Assembly: GCA_937941455.1 (NCBI GenBank)
Contig: CALDHM010000001.1
Span: 53,726-117,725, forward strand
Length of the DNA stretch: 64,000 bases
From: an uncultured Pirellulaceae bacterium
Lineage (GTDB): Bacteria; Planctomycetota; Planctomycetia; Pirellulales; Pirellulaceae
Direction: 5' to 3'
Of this stretch, positions 45,246 through 54,069 are shown in pieces. Positions within the stretch are counted from its first letter, which is position 1, and each line of letters begins with the position of its first letter. The notes beneath the pieces are model-generated. The model ran no database searches, was not told the DNA's origin, and worked only from the letters and a program-made list of their open reading frames with translations. The position numbers and the translations under genes are program-made.

Positions 45246-47666
45246 TCAACAATCCAGACGGCTGAAATAGAAGCAAGACAGCGCCAACATCAGGACCATG
45301 AAATACAGGCCGCTTCGGAGGGGAGACCAGGGATCGTTGTGTTCGTCCAGTTCCCGCAGATCGACGTTAGCGTCGTAGCGAGTATCGCGGGAAGACGAAA
45401 GGTATTCGACCAAGCGGTAAAACTCGCCAGGCTTGGGGAATATGTTGTAAAGCGGTTTGAGAACGTAGCGATAGGCGTTCAGGAGCAGATCGCCTTGCGG
45501 AGCGTAGGTGGTTTCGATCGAGCCGCTGTTGGAGAGCGTCGAAAGGCGGTCGATGCTGTGGCAAAGCGTCATTTGGCCGATCTGGTACGAGAAACCGCTG
45601 ATGGTACCCTGACGGGGCACCTTGGCAAGATGCAGGGCTTGTGGATCGGACGGTTGCCACAACCACAAGCGGCCATTGCGATACAAGACCCCAATTTCTC
45701 CGGAGATTGGATTGGCTCGGATCATGATGGGGGGGGAACGCGAATCGGGTTGAAACAAGGCGACTTGGCGGAGTGAATCGGCCTCGAATACCAAGACGCG
45801 AGCGTTGCCAAAGGCGACCATGATGTGGTTTTGGCCGTAGGCTACCAAAGCGCTCATGTCGCGACGTTCGGCGCCCGATTCGACCTCGACCTCGCGGAGG
45901 ACGCGATAGGTGCCATCCTGTGAGCCGATCACGTAGAGCGTGTTGCTGGAAATCATGGCGAATTCGTCGCGGGCGGCTTGGTAGCTGACGCGATTGGCAT
46001 CGCGTAGGTCGAGGCGGCGAGTGGGACCCAAGGGGCTGAGGGCTTCGTCCGGAATTCTGGGCCGGCCTGCCGACGCTGCAGCGGGGTTACTGCCGATTCG
46101 GGCCAGGTCGAGGCGCGTGATGCGTCCGCCGCTGGAAACTAGCAACGGACCGCGGTCACAGGCAAAAACAGCCAACGAATCGGGCAAGAGATAATCGACG
46201 AACAGATTCCGTGAGGCATTGCTGATGGCGATTTGCGAACTGGGGATGCCGGGGAGTCCCAGGGGATTGCTGAAGGCGATCAAGATGCGACCGGACGCCG
46301 GGTCAACGATGGGCTCGGCGAGTGACGACGGTCGGAAATTCGCCATGTTTTTGGCGATGGCCAGCCCCATTTGGTCTTCGGCGGAGACCGACATGCCGTT
46401 GCGGGAGACCGGGGTCCAGCTTTGATCCTTGAGTTCGAATATCTCGGCGAATTTATTCATCGCGAAGGCTTGATTGCCGATCTCGCGGCCCCAACTGAGT
46501 TGCTGGTTTTCGGCTCCGTTGGCCAGAAATTTGTTGGTGGTGCCGATCGCAAAGCAAATCGCCCAAAACACGATCGTCAACACCACCGAGACGATCGCGC
46601 TGCGGTAGAGCAAGCCAACGAACATCGAGACGGAAAAATAAATCGCGAACACCAGAATATAGAGTGGGATGCTGAACAAGGTCGCGCGATCCCACAAGCC
46701 GAGTCCCAGTCCCATCCAGAGATAAATGCCCGTAAACAGGATCAGCCCGCAGAGGGCCACGAAGGTGGTACCCCCCACGAATTTGCTGATCAACAAGCCG
46801 GGTCGATGAATCGGTTTGCTCAACAGCAGGTTCAGTGAGCCTGGTTCGAAGGTCTCCGGGATCATGTTGGCCGTGATGATGATGGCGATCAAAATGCCGA
46901 GGGACAGCACGAATTTATCTAAGATGAATCGCAGGATACCGGAGATCGGTTGGATCATTTGGCTGCGGGTGACCTCCGAGGGAATGAACGAGAGGTGCCA
47001 CATGGCATAGTAGAGTTTGGCGGACGATTTGCCGGGTATGGGCAGGCTTTTGAGAGCGTTGTTGATGAGCAGGCGATTGAGGCGAGCGACGCGGACGTCG
47101 GTCAATTTGTCGATTCCTTCGTTGACCAATTCTTGAGCCTCGGAGCGGAGGACTTGGGTCTTCCAAACTTCGGGATCGTAGAATTGCCGATCGCGCATGA
47201 GGTCATTGAGGTCGTTGGCGAGTGTGCGCGATAAATCGCTGCCGTCGATCGTTTGACGGGGGCGACCGCGCCGCTCGTTGGGAGGAGGGCGATGGCTCGG
47301 TTCTTGATTCAGATTGGGGCCGTCGGTCTCTTCGGTAGCAATTGGGGATGGGGCCGCTTGAGCTTTTTCGGCAGCTTCGAGATATTTTGCGCGGCTGGCT
47401 GCCGGGAGCCGCTCCCAGATGCGGGCCGCAATGGGTTGCCGGAGCTGGTCTTTCTTCTCGACGAGTTCGGAAGCGATGGCATTCGCGACGGGCTCCAGAC
47501 CCCAAGGGCTTAGTTCCCAGTCGAGGGTCTCCCGTAGATGCAATGGTGCCAGAGCGGCAAGCACGAGCAGGATCAGGCCGATCATCACGTACAAAACGCG
47601 CGAGGCGATGGTGGCTCGGAAGGCATCTTTGACAATGGCCAAATACGGTCGAATCATGAATCGCAT
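45246..47666 (-). CDS. ABC-2-type transporter permease with propeller-like insertion
   Basis: An 806-residue permease of an ABC exporter. The first membrane helix is near residues 20-42 (RVLYVMIGLILLVLAALAPL). After a soluble loop, further helices lie near residues 240-380 (LSLGILIAIIITANMIPETF; TTFVALCGLILFTGIYLWMG; SVVLTIVFWAICFAIG). The next 380 residues are soluble and beta-rich, with short repeated units (DEFAMISSNTLYVIGSQDGT; GQNHIMVAFGNARVLVFEA; GEIGVLYRNGRLWLW) like a beta-propeller. One last helix (YFMVLMLALSCFYF) follows. It is 11 bases downstream of the ATPase gene. The insert is unusual for this family. Confidence 0.85.
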   Translation of the reverse strand: MRFMIRPYLAIVKDAFRATIASRVLYVMIGLILLVLAALAPLHLRETLDWELSPWGLEPVANAIASELVEKKDQLRQPIAARIWERLPAASRAKYLEAAEKAQAAPSPIATEETDGPNLNQEPSHRPPPNERRGRPRQTIDGSDLSRTLANDLNDLMRDRQFYDPEVWKTQVLRSEAQELVNEGIDKLTDVRVARLNRLLINNALKSLPIPGKSSAKLYYAMWHLSFIPSEVTRSQMIQPISGILRFILDKFVLSLGILIAIIITANMIPETFEPGSLNLLLSKPIHRPGLLISKFVGGTTFVALCGLILFTGIYLWMGLGLGLWDRATLFSIPLYILVFAIYFSVSMFVGLLYRSAIVSVVLTIVFWAICFAIGTTNKFLANGAENQQLSWGREIGNQAFAMNKFAEIFELKDQSWTPVSRNGMSVSAEDQMGLAIAKNMANFRPSSLAEPIVDPASGRILIAFSNPLGLPGIPSSQIAISNASRNLFVDYLLPDSLAVFACDRGPLLVSSGGRITRLDLARIGSNPAAASAGRPRIPDEALSPLGPTRRLDLRDANRVSYQAARDEFAMISSNTLYVIGSQDGTYRVLREVEVESGAERRDMSALVAYGQNHIMVAFGNARVLVFEADSLRQVALFQPDSRSPPIMIRANPISGEIGVLYRNGRLWLWQPSDPQALHLAKVPRQGTISGFSYQIGQMTLCHSIDRLSTLSNSGSIETTYAPQGDLLLNAYRYVLKPLYNIFPKPGEFYRLVEYLSSSRDTRYDANVDLRELDEHNDPWSPLRSGLYFMVLMLALSCFYFSRLDC

Positions 47667-47677
47667 GCCTGTGGGGT

Positions 47678-48646
47678 TTATTGGTCTGAGCTTTCCAGGA
47701 TCGCCAAGAAGGCTTCTTCCAGGGAGGCTTTCTTTCGCGACAGCGACACGATGCTGATGCCGCGAGAACGGAGTTGATCGACGAGTCGGTCGACCTCGGT
47801 CTGGTCTTGGATCGGCACGACCAATTCGTGTTCGCCGTGGGGTAGGGGGGCTATTTGCTGGGCGCCGAACTCCGCGCCGATCCGCTGAATTTCGCGGGGG
47901 TCACCGGTCGCGATCACTTCCAAGGCTTGAGCGGTCGATTGCCGGACCGTTGCGGAGGCGTCTTTGACCGAGCCGCAGTATTTGAGTTGACCGCGGTCAA
48001 GAATCGCCACGCGATCGCAGACCAGCTCAACCTCCTGCAGGATATGGCTGTTGAGAAAGACGGTGACGCCGGATTCCTTGAGCGTCCTGACCAGGGCCCG
48101 GATCTCGGCGCGACCACGTGGATCGAGGCCGTCGGTGGGTTCATCGAGAATCAAGAGTTTCGGCTGAACCAGCAAGGCCTGCGCCAGCCCTAATCGCTGC
48201 AGCATCCCCTTCGAAAACTTCTTGACGGGGTCGTTGATGCGGCCGGTCAGTCCTACCAAGTCGATGATCGCATCGCGGCGTTGCCGGATGATGCGGGGGG
48301 GGAGGTTGCTCAACTGGCCGTACAGATCCAGGGCGGTCAGCACCGTATGATGGCCGGCAATCCGCAAATGCTCGGGCAAGTAGCCGACCAGGGTTCGCGC
48401 CGCACGGCTGCCAGCGGGCAATCCTAGCATGCAGGCTGCGCCCGTCGTTTTTTGGATGATGCCCAGCAGAATCTTCAAGAGTGTCGTTTTCCCAGCTCCG
48501 TTGGGGCCGAGTAGGCCGAAGATTTCGCCCTGGGGCACGGCCAGCGACACATCATTCAAGGCTTGAAACCGGTGTCCCCCGAATAAGCTATCACGATAAA
48601 TTTTGCTCAGGTGAGTGACTTCTACGGCATACGAGTTGGAATTCAT
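47678..48646 (-). CDS. ABC transporter ATP-binding protein
   Basis: ATPase partner of the following permease. Walker A is GPNGAGKTT, the signature region is FSKGMLQRLGLAQALL, Walker B is LLILDEPTDGLDP, and the switch histidine lies in LNSHILQEVE. A 60-residue C-terminal extension resembles the DrrA/NatA type of exporter ATPases. I chose the ATG at 48646, preceded by a GAGGAAA site on the minus strand; a TTG at 48667 would add seven residues. Together with the permease it probably exports or handles a lipid-like or large substrate, unknown here. Confidence 0.93.
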   Translation of the reverse strand: MNSNSYAVEVTHLSKIYRDSLFGGHRFQALNDVSLAVPQGEIFGLLGPNGAGKTTLLKILLGIIQKTTGAACMLGLPAGSRAARTLVGYLPEHLRIAGHHTVLTALDLYGQLSNLPPRIIRQRRDAIIDLVGLTGRINDPVKKFSKGMLQRLGLAQALLVQPKLLILDEPTDGLDPRGRAEIRALVRTLKESGVTVFLNSHILQEVELVCDRVAILDRGQLKYCGSVKDASATVRQSTAQALEVIATGDPREIQRIGAEFGAQQIAPLPHGEHELVVPIQDQTEVDRLVDQLRSRGISIVSLSRKKASLEEAFLAILESSDQ

Positions 48647-48829
48647 GGAACGTGTTGGTTTCCTCAAGTCAGAGGAGGAGTTCAGCCAAAAGGTTTCGTG
48701 TTGTGAAAAGTTCGTTGGATCGGATTCGTACTTGAATCATTTCACCAGAAAAATGCTGTTCTCGCCAGTTGACAGGGTCGCCAAGCCAGCGACTGCAAGC
48801 CACAATGTCGGCGTGGACGGACCAAGTGA

Positions 48830-49951
48830 ATGTCTCGATCCATCGCCATCGTCTCGACACCATTCGGTGAGCTGTGGTTGTTGGATTCGTCAAGTTTTGA
48901 GAACGAGTGCTACGTGAATCAAACCGCGGAAATCTTGTTGCATGCCGTTTCGCCGTTCGAGAATCTCGAAGCGGTCGTCGAGGCCGATGGTCGCACGGTC
49001 TATCTTTACCTCTCGGGGGGACCGGAATTCGGCACGCGAGCCGTGTGGGTGCGGAATTTGGTTCCAGCGCCGCTAGTTTTCAACGAAGACGATATGCGAC
49101 AAGGCTTGGCGCCCGTCTTGCCTCGCGTCCATTTGAGCAATCCGGCGCCACAGCCGACGCCGGCTGCGGAGCAATTGTCAATCGTCTGGTTTGCTGAGGG
49201 GAACGGGGTGGCGTTGTTCGAGGGGGAGGAATTGTTGGCTGTCATCCCGCCCTGGAGTGGTCTGTCGGGGTTCCATGGCTACGCTAGGGATTGTGCCGCG
49301 GTCAACGAAGTCTGTTGGCCCTTGCCCGGTGAGCCTCACCTGCGCGAGCGCATCGAATTCAGCCGACGGTACTGGCAGGAATGGAACCAGGATTCTCCGT
49401 TCCGCCGTTGGCAGCCGCAATTACTGGCTCACTATGAACGAGCCTTCGGTCCTCTCAAAACTTATTTCAATATTAACGGTGAACATTTTCCGCCGCGCGG
49501 CCTGGGAGTTTTTTCGAGCGATCGCGGATTGACGTTGGCAACGGTCGGTATGTCGCTCTGCTTGCAGCCGATGGCGGAGATGTGTGTCGAAACACCTGGG
49601 GCATTCCGCCGAGTCGAATTGCTGACCCGATTAGAATCGGGAGTCGAGGGGAGGCAGATCGAAATGGTGGCGAGAAGGATGTCATCGCTGGCGGGATTGC
49701 CGTGGCGTGAATGGACTTGGTTGGGGGACAATCACACTTGCGGATGGCTCGCCAATGAAAAAGTCCCCTATGCCGGCCTATGCTCGCTGGCCTCGTGTGG
49801 CGCCAACCCGGCGTGGATGTTGCCAGACATCGATGGTGATCGGGTCGAGGTCTTGGTGGTGTTCCCGATGACCGAGCAAAAGTTTCAGGAGGTTCATTCC
49901 GGCCGTTCTCGTGTGGCCGACCTGGTCAAGCAAGCCAATTTTTTGGCGTAA
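48830..49951 (+). CDS. Suppressor-of-fused (SUFU) domain protein
   Basis: A 373-residue cytoplasmic protein whose second half resembles the SUFU domain: YFNINGEHFPPRGLGVFSS, then RGLTLATVGMSLCLQPM, then RRVELLTRLESG and VVFPMTEQKF near the end. In animals SUFU binds Gli transcription factors. Bacterial SUFU-domain proteins are thought to include toxin immunity proteins and other binding proteins. No effector or toxin gene is adjacent here, so its role is open. It is transcribed divergently from the ABC exporter genes. No strong ribosome-binding site is seen before the ATG. Confidence 0.75.
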   Translation: MSRSIAIVSTPFGELWLLDSSSFENECYVNQTAEILLHAVSPFENLEAVVEADGRTVYLYLSGGPEFGTRAVWVRNLVPAPLVFNEDDMRQGLAPVLPRVHLSNPAPQPTPAAEQLSIVWFAEGNGVALFEGEELLAVIPPWSGLSGFHGYARDCAAVNEVCWPLPGEPHLRERIEFSRRYWQEWNQDSPFRRWQPQLLAHYERAFGPLKTYFNINGEHFPPRGLGVFSSDRGLTLATVGMSLCLQPMAEMCVETPGAFRRVELLTRLESGVEGRQIEMVARRMSSLAGLPWREWTWLGDNHTCGWLANEKVPYAGLCSLASCGANPAWMLPDIDGDRVEVLVVFPMTEQKFQEVHSGRSRVADLVKQANFLA

Positions 49952-50390
49952 CGGCGGAATTTTGAAAACGATGGTGGCATGCTCCAACTCCCCGCTCTGG
50001 TCTGTTCCGTTCAGCTCCAGAAGCCACAGTTTAGGTTTGGTATAGTTCCCGAACTGTGAGGCAGAGCGCGTCAGCGTCCGGTTTTCGCGAGAACTGCGTG
50101 CTAGCGCCTTGTGGCTGACGGGTTTTGGCACAAAGCCTAACTCGACTAGGTGCTCGCCACGATAGCTACCGCCGCGCCGACGCCGAAAAAAGGAGATGGC
50201 GATAAAGGGTAAACGGATAATTTTTGGCAAGGTCAGGCGATTTGTCTTGCCTTGCCGGTTCGCTATGTGTATTTTCTCACCGGATGTTGAGGCCAAACGT
50301 CGACAGATGAAGTCGGTAACTCCGGGGCTGTTGGGGACGAGTTTGGCCGTAAAAAACGAAATTTTCTCGCGGTAAAAGGAGTGTCTCACG
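49952..50390. other. Intergenic region with one repeat copy
   Basis: The gap holds repeat copy B (50031-50140) and an AAAGGAG ribosome-binding site (50375-50381) before the next gene. No other gene is seen. Confidence 0.45.
50031..50140 (+). repeat. Dispersed ~100-bp intergenic repeat, copy B
   Basis: It begins TTAGGTTTGG and ends CACAAAGCCTAA, which are near-perfect inverted ends. The core GGTTTTCGCGAGAAC, GCTAGCGCCTTGTGGCTGAC and GGGTTTTGGCAC is shared with copies A and C. This is the best preserved copy. Confidence 0.8.
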
Positions 50391-51572
50391 ATGGCTGCTG
50401 GAAGCTCACCACAAGGGTTCTCAAAACGATTGCGGGTGTCGCACCACAAAGCGACCTGCGACTACATCGGCTTGGAAACCCGTCACTTGCTAGCAGGCTT
50501 GATGGACGGCGGCATGTCGGCATGTTTCGCCGAGGAGTTCGTACCATCATTTGTGTCAACCGTTGAAAATCCACCGGTTTTGGACGGCTCGATGGTTACC
50601 TTGAACCAGATGATCCCCTTGAGCCACGACGGGACGCACAAGCCGGGGATGTGCGGGCAGGGGGGGCAATGGGGTATTTGTTCAGGCCCGCCAACATGGT
50701 TCGTCGCCGAGACGCAGCACAATGACGATGGAACGCCCCTAAAGATCACATACGTCAGCCCAGGTTCGTGGATCGCCTACCGGAAATTCGTCTACAACGC
50801 GAACGGTTCGCTGGCCGAGAGCCATTACTATCGTTTCAGCGACGGTGACACGAAGTTGCTGTTCCAAACCAGCGTTATTTATCACTATGACGCTGGTGGG
50901 ACTTTGCAAAAAGCGCCGGTGACGATCGACTCCGATGGGGATGGTGTCGTCGATCACGAGTACGATGCGACCACCGTGGCTTATTTGGGAATTTATGTGC
51001 CGGACTATGATGATTACTATGCGAACAGCGCCGATTTTTTCTGCACCGTTGACGTCCACCAGCAAGAACTAGAGCCGCACCTTCCGCCGACGATCACAGC
51101 CTTTCCGATTGATGCGCAGGTCTACCACTTGACCTTGATCCTCGATGAAACGGAGTCGCAATTCGATTCGGCGATTTTGTTCGAGGAACTCGACCACGAG
51201 GGGGATCGCGTCGCTGAATTGCCGATCGACGGCGAAAAGTGGGAGGCTCTGTCGGAGGATCCTGAATGGTCGGGTGAGGTGGGCACCAACGAAGACGAAG
51301 CTGCCGTGGCACGCCTATCCGACCTCCCGGAGGAACTTCCTGCGGAAATCGCGACCGAAGTCGCTGGGCTCGCATCCGCGTTTGGTGGCCAGGCGGAAGA
51401 CGTGACTGAAGCCGAAATCGAGGCGGTGCGTCCGCATGGGTTTTGGCTGCCCCGGTCACTGGGCCACGAGGACGTCAAAGAGATGATGCTCAAGCACGGC
51501 GGATTCCCGCTGGACGCCGTCATTGCCGACGCGTTGCGCGATTGGAAAATGGCCAAGGATCGCCGCAGTTAA
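50391..51572 (+). CDS. Hypothetical protein with LEPR-XLL-like N-terminal motif
   Basis: A 393-residue protein with the N-terminal segment GLETRHLLAG (about residues 28-37). This resembles the LEPR-XLL motif, an N-terminal feature of large secreted planctomycete proteins. The rest is acidic, with Asp-rich stretches (DSDGDGVVDHEYDA) like calcium-binding thrombospondin type 3 repeats. A helical end follows (HEDVKEMMLKHGGFPLDA). The start is supported by AAAGGAG about nine bases upstream. The C-terminal helical part suggests a regulated or bound partner. Function is unknown. Confidence 0.65.
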   Translation: MAAGSSPQGFSKRLRVSHHKATCDYIGLETRHLLAGLMDGGMSACFAEEFVPSFVSTVENPPVLDGSMVTLNQMIPLSHDGTHKPGMCGQGGQWGICSGPPTWFVAETQHNDDGTPLKITYVSPGSWIAYRKFVYNANGSLAESHYYRFSDGDTKLLFQTSVIYHYDAGGTLQKAPVTIDSDGDGVVDHEYDATTVAYLGIYVPDYDDYYANSADFFCTVDVHQQELEPHLPPTITAFPIDAQVYHLTLILDETESQFDSAILFEELDHEGDRVAELPIDGEKWEALSEDPEWSGEVGTNEDEAAVARLSDLPEELPAEIATEVAGLASAFGGQAEDVTEAEIEAVRPHGFWLPRSLGHEDVKEMMLKHGGFPLDAVIADALRDWKMAKDRRS

Positions 51573-51771
51573 GAGCCTATCGACAAACCAGTTCTTGCTC
51601 ATGCTTCGGGTTGCGGTCGCACTACGGACTTAAGCCGTTGCATGAATCGATCACAAAACCAGTCCTCGCTTAAGCTTCGGGTAGCGGGTGCTGTCGGATT
51701 TGGGAAGGGCTTGATGCTCGGCGGCTCGCCACCATTTTTTTTCGCGCAGACAGCGGTATGTAGGCATGGCG
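51573..51771. other. Intergenic region with a direct repeat
   Basis: This part of the gap downstream of the LEPR-XLL-like gene contains two similar 35-base units (51582-51616 and 51652-51686) sharing ACAAACCAG, GCTTCGGGT and GCGG, 70 bases apart. No gene seen. Confidence 0.5.
51582..51686 (+). repeat. Imperfect direct repeat, two units 70 bp apart
   Basis: The units GACAAACCAGTTCTTGCTC and CACAAAACCAGTCCTCGCTT each continue with a GCTTCGGGT segment. The 35-base spacer between them shows no repeat. No role is clear. Confidence 0.5.
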
Positions 51772-51969
51772 CTGAAACCCCTCAGCCGCGAGGCTTCAGC
51801 CCGCGGTTCTCATGACGGCCGTACGTTGCCGCGTTCTGGCTGAGGCGCCCGGCAATTGAAAACATACTGTAAGCTACTGTTGTCAGACGGTAGTCTTGGA
51901 TGTTAGCCACCATCCGACGAAGGTAGCTACTGATCGGCCGCTTGCGTATCCGCTTGGGACAAAGCCTAA
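51772..51969 (-). repeat. Dispersed intergenic repeat, copy D, enlarged or split
   Basis: On the minus strand the element starts TTAGGCTTTGTCCC and ends with CGCGGGCTGAAGCCTCGCGG and GGGGTTTCAGC, which match copies A and B. About 100 extra bases lie in between. Its first bases supply the TAG stop of the aldolase-like gene (51966-51968). Confidence 0.6.
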
Positions 51970-52988
51970 CATAAATCGTCCTCCAGGCTTCGCTGGGGCT
52001 TGATCTTCGCCTTGGCCAGATCGCTGTGGTAGGCCCGGACCGCTTCGTCGGGCGTCGCCAGGCCATCGGCCACCAATCGCAAGTAGCGAATGAAGGTGAG
52101 CTGATCCTCCGCTTGATTGATCCTGCGGCCGAACAGCGCGGCCCGGGCTCCATGGCGTTTCGCTTCGTAGAGCAGCTGAAAGGTGCTGAAGGTGGTGCCG
52201 CTGGACCCGCCCAAGATTCCGACGATCAGCGACGGATCATAATGGAGCAACTCTTCTAAAGCGGCCGGGCCGAAATACGGAATTTTCAGAAAGAGCGGCC
52301 GTTGGGATTTAGGGATGCCGGCCAACGTGCGGGCGATGCAGTCGTTGACGTAGCGTCCGACGTCGGCGACTGGCCTCTGCAAAGCGTTGGGCGCGAAGAC
52401 CTCCAAAAAGTGACGAAACCCGGCAGCAGCCGCTTCGCTGCGAAAGGAGCGGTAGGCCTCAAGTGTCTGCCGATCGAGGGCCGCATCATTATTGAAGGTC
52501 ACGGAGTAAAGACCCAGATTCGTGCGGCCGCGCAGCGGCGTGGTACGCACGGCACTGTGGCCAGTCAAATCGGTGACACTTGCCGACCGGAAGGGGAGTG
52601 AGGGCTGGTTCGCGTAGTCGCCGCTGAGGCCGCACCAAATGTCGGTCGAATCGTTGGCGCGGACGGCGGGCGTCACGGAACTGCCCGAAAAAAGACCTTC
52701 ATCAAGCGATAACATTTCATTCGTACTCGGGCTCATCAGCATGATGTCAACGAGCCCTTGCCTGACGATGCGGCGGATCATCTCCCGAAATTCCGGGAGC
52801 GAGCGAAATGGCCTTCGGTTCTGCCCCGCTGGATCGCTCGGCCCGGGGGCGGCGACGCCGAAGGCCATGTCGGCGTCCTTGGCATCGGCTAGAATGAAGT
52901 CTGTCACTGACGAGTCGGCGGCAATCCGCGCGAGTTTCGCGTCGAAAAATCGAGGAGTTTCGCTCAACAACGTCTGGGAGTTGACCAT
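51966..52988 (-). CDS. TIM-barrel, class I aldolase-like protein
   Basis: A 340-residue soluble protein with an alternating strand/helix pattern suggestive of a TIM-barrel (DIMLMSPSTNEMLS; FRHFLEVFAPNA; LFLKIPYFGPAALEELLHYD; LIVGILGGSSGTTFSTFQLL). The Lys in FLKIPY could be the Schiff-base lysine of a class I aldolase, but this is a guess. The ATG at 52988 is used; an ATG at 53036 would extend it into the divergent gene. It lies head to head with a PfkB sugar kinase, and a sugar kinase/aldolase pair would fit sugar catabolism. Its stop codon is in a dispersed repeat. Confidence 0.65.
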   Translation of the reverse strand: MVNSQTLLSETPRFFDAKLARIAADSSVTDFILADAKDADMAFGVAAPGPSDPAGQNRRPFRSLPEFREMIRRIVRQGLVDIMLMSPSTNEMLSLDEGLFSGSSVTPAVRANDSTDIWCGLSGDYANQPSLPFRSASVTDLTGHSAVRTTPLRGRTNLGLYSVTFNNDAALDRQTLEAYRSFRSEAAAAGFRHFLEVFAPNALQRPVADVGRYVNDCIARTLAGIPKSQRPLFLKIPYFGPAALEELLHYDPSLIVGILGGSSGTTFSTFQLLYEAKRHGARAALFGRRINQAEDQLTFIRYLRLVADGLATPDEAVRAYHSDLAKAKIKPQRSLEDDLC

Positions 52989-53937
52989 GGAACGGGATTT
53001 CGATGTAGTGGTTTGCGGATGTTGCACAGTGGACATCCTGGTGAAGCCCGTTGAGTTGCACCAGCCCCTGCGCGCCGATCAATTGATCGAGGTCGCTCCG
53101 ATTGAAACGACGACCGGCGGTATTGTATCGAATTCCGGAATCGCCTTGCAGCGACTCGGCATGCGTGTCGCTGCCGCGACGGTCGTGGGGGCCGACGATT
53201 GGTCCGAGATCATCCGCAGGCGTCTGCAGGCTGCGGGGCTAAATTTGGATGGCTTGCAAATTCGATCCGATCTGCCGACCAGTACCACCGCGGTGATGAT
53301 CGATGCGATGGGGCAGCGGAGCTTTGCGCACTGCCCGGGGGCACCTCGAGAGCTGGACCGACAATTTTTCGTCGAGCGAATGGACTTGTTCCGCCGCAGC
53401 CGGGCGATGCTGCTGGGTTATTACTCGCTGCTCCCCCAGCTCGAGCCTGAATTGCCTGCGGTCCTGGCGATGCTGCGAGACGTTGGTTGCCTGACAGCCC
53501 TCGATTCGGCGGGACACGGGGGAGATGGAGAACGCCTGCGGTCGATCTTGCCACATTTAGATCTCTACGTTCCCAGTCTCGGCGAGGCGGCGAATCAAAC
53601 GGGATTAGACGATCCGGTCAAGATCATGCAGCGATTCCGGGAATGGGGCGCGCCCGGTTTGCTCGGGGTCAAGTTAGGATCGCGTGGAGCCTTGTTGTGC
53701 CCACGGGGAGATGACATCGTGCGGGTCGACGCAGTTCGACCGCCCGGGGCGGTGATCGACACGACTGGTGCTGGCGATGCGTTTTATGCCGGGTTGCTTG
53801 CCAGTTTGCTCAAGGGAATGCCTCCGGCCGAAGCGGGTCGCATCGCCGCAGCGGCAGGCGCCGCCTGCGTCACGGGCATGGGGGCGTCGGCAGGGCTGCT
53901 CGATTGGGACGGAACGCGACGACTGGCGGGGTTGTAA
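52987..53937 (+). CDS. PfkB-family carbohydrate kinase
   Basis: A 316-residue ribokinase-like sugar or nucleoside kinase. The N-terminus has VVVCGCCTVDILV and TTGGIVSNSGIALQRLG, the substrate-binding region, and the anion hole/catalytic motif is IDTTGAGDAFYAG near the C-terminus. The ATG is preceded by GGGAG (52976-52980), six bases away, supporting this start over a longer frame beginning at 52639. The start codon overlaps that of the divergent aldolase-like gene. The sugar is unknown. Its 3' end is followed by about 130 bases and then a dispersed repeat. Confidence 0.9.
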   Translation: MERDFDVVVCGCCTVDILVKPVELHQPLRADQLIEVAPIETTTGGIVSNSGIALQRLGMRVAAATVVGADDWSEIIRRRLQAAGLNLDGLQIRSDLPTSTTAVMIDAMGQRSFAHCPGAPRELDRQFFVERMDLFRRSRAMLLGYYSLLPQLEPELPAVLAMLRDVGCLTALDSAGHGGDGERLRSILPHLDLYVPSLGEAANQTGLDDPVKIMQRFREWGAPGLLGVKLGSRGALLCPRGDDIVRVDAVRPPGAVIDTTGAGDAFYAGLLASLLKGMPPAEAGRIAAAAGAACVTGMGASAGLLDWDGTRRLAGL

Positions 53938-54069
53938 GCCGGGACAACCAGTGACTCTCGGCAAATCGCGGAGGCTCGCCCGGGACTAGGCTCACTTCAT
54001 TGGCGGCTTCCGCTTGTTCATGGCTACGGCCAAGCCTCGAGTGCCAGCGCTAAACATGTGGTTGGTGCA

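Noticed and set aside
45011..45262. Minus-strand coding-like frame overlapping the permease 3' end (FRSIFAALDAEGAVLAALHR)
   Set aside because: Codon third positions look coding, but no start codon or ribosome-binding site is found, and it may be a shadow of the permease end or a remnant. Not enough support.
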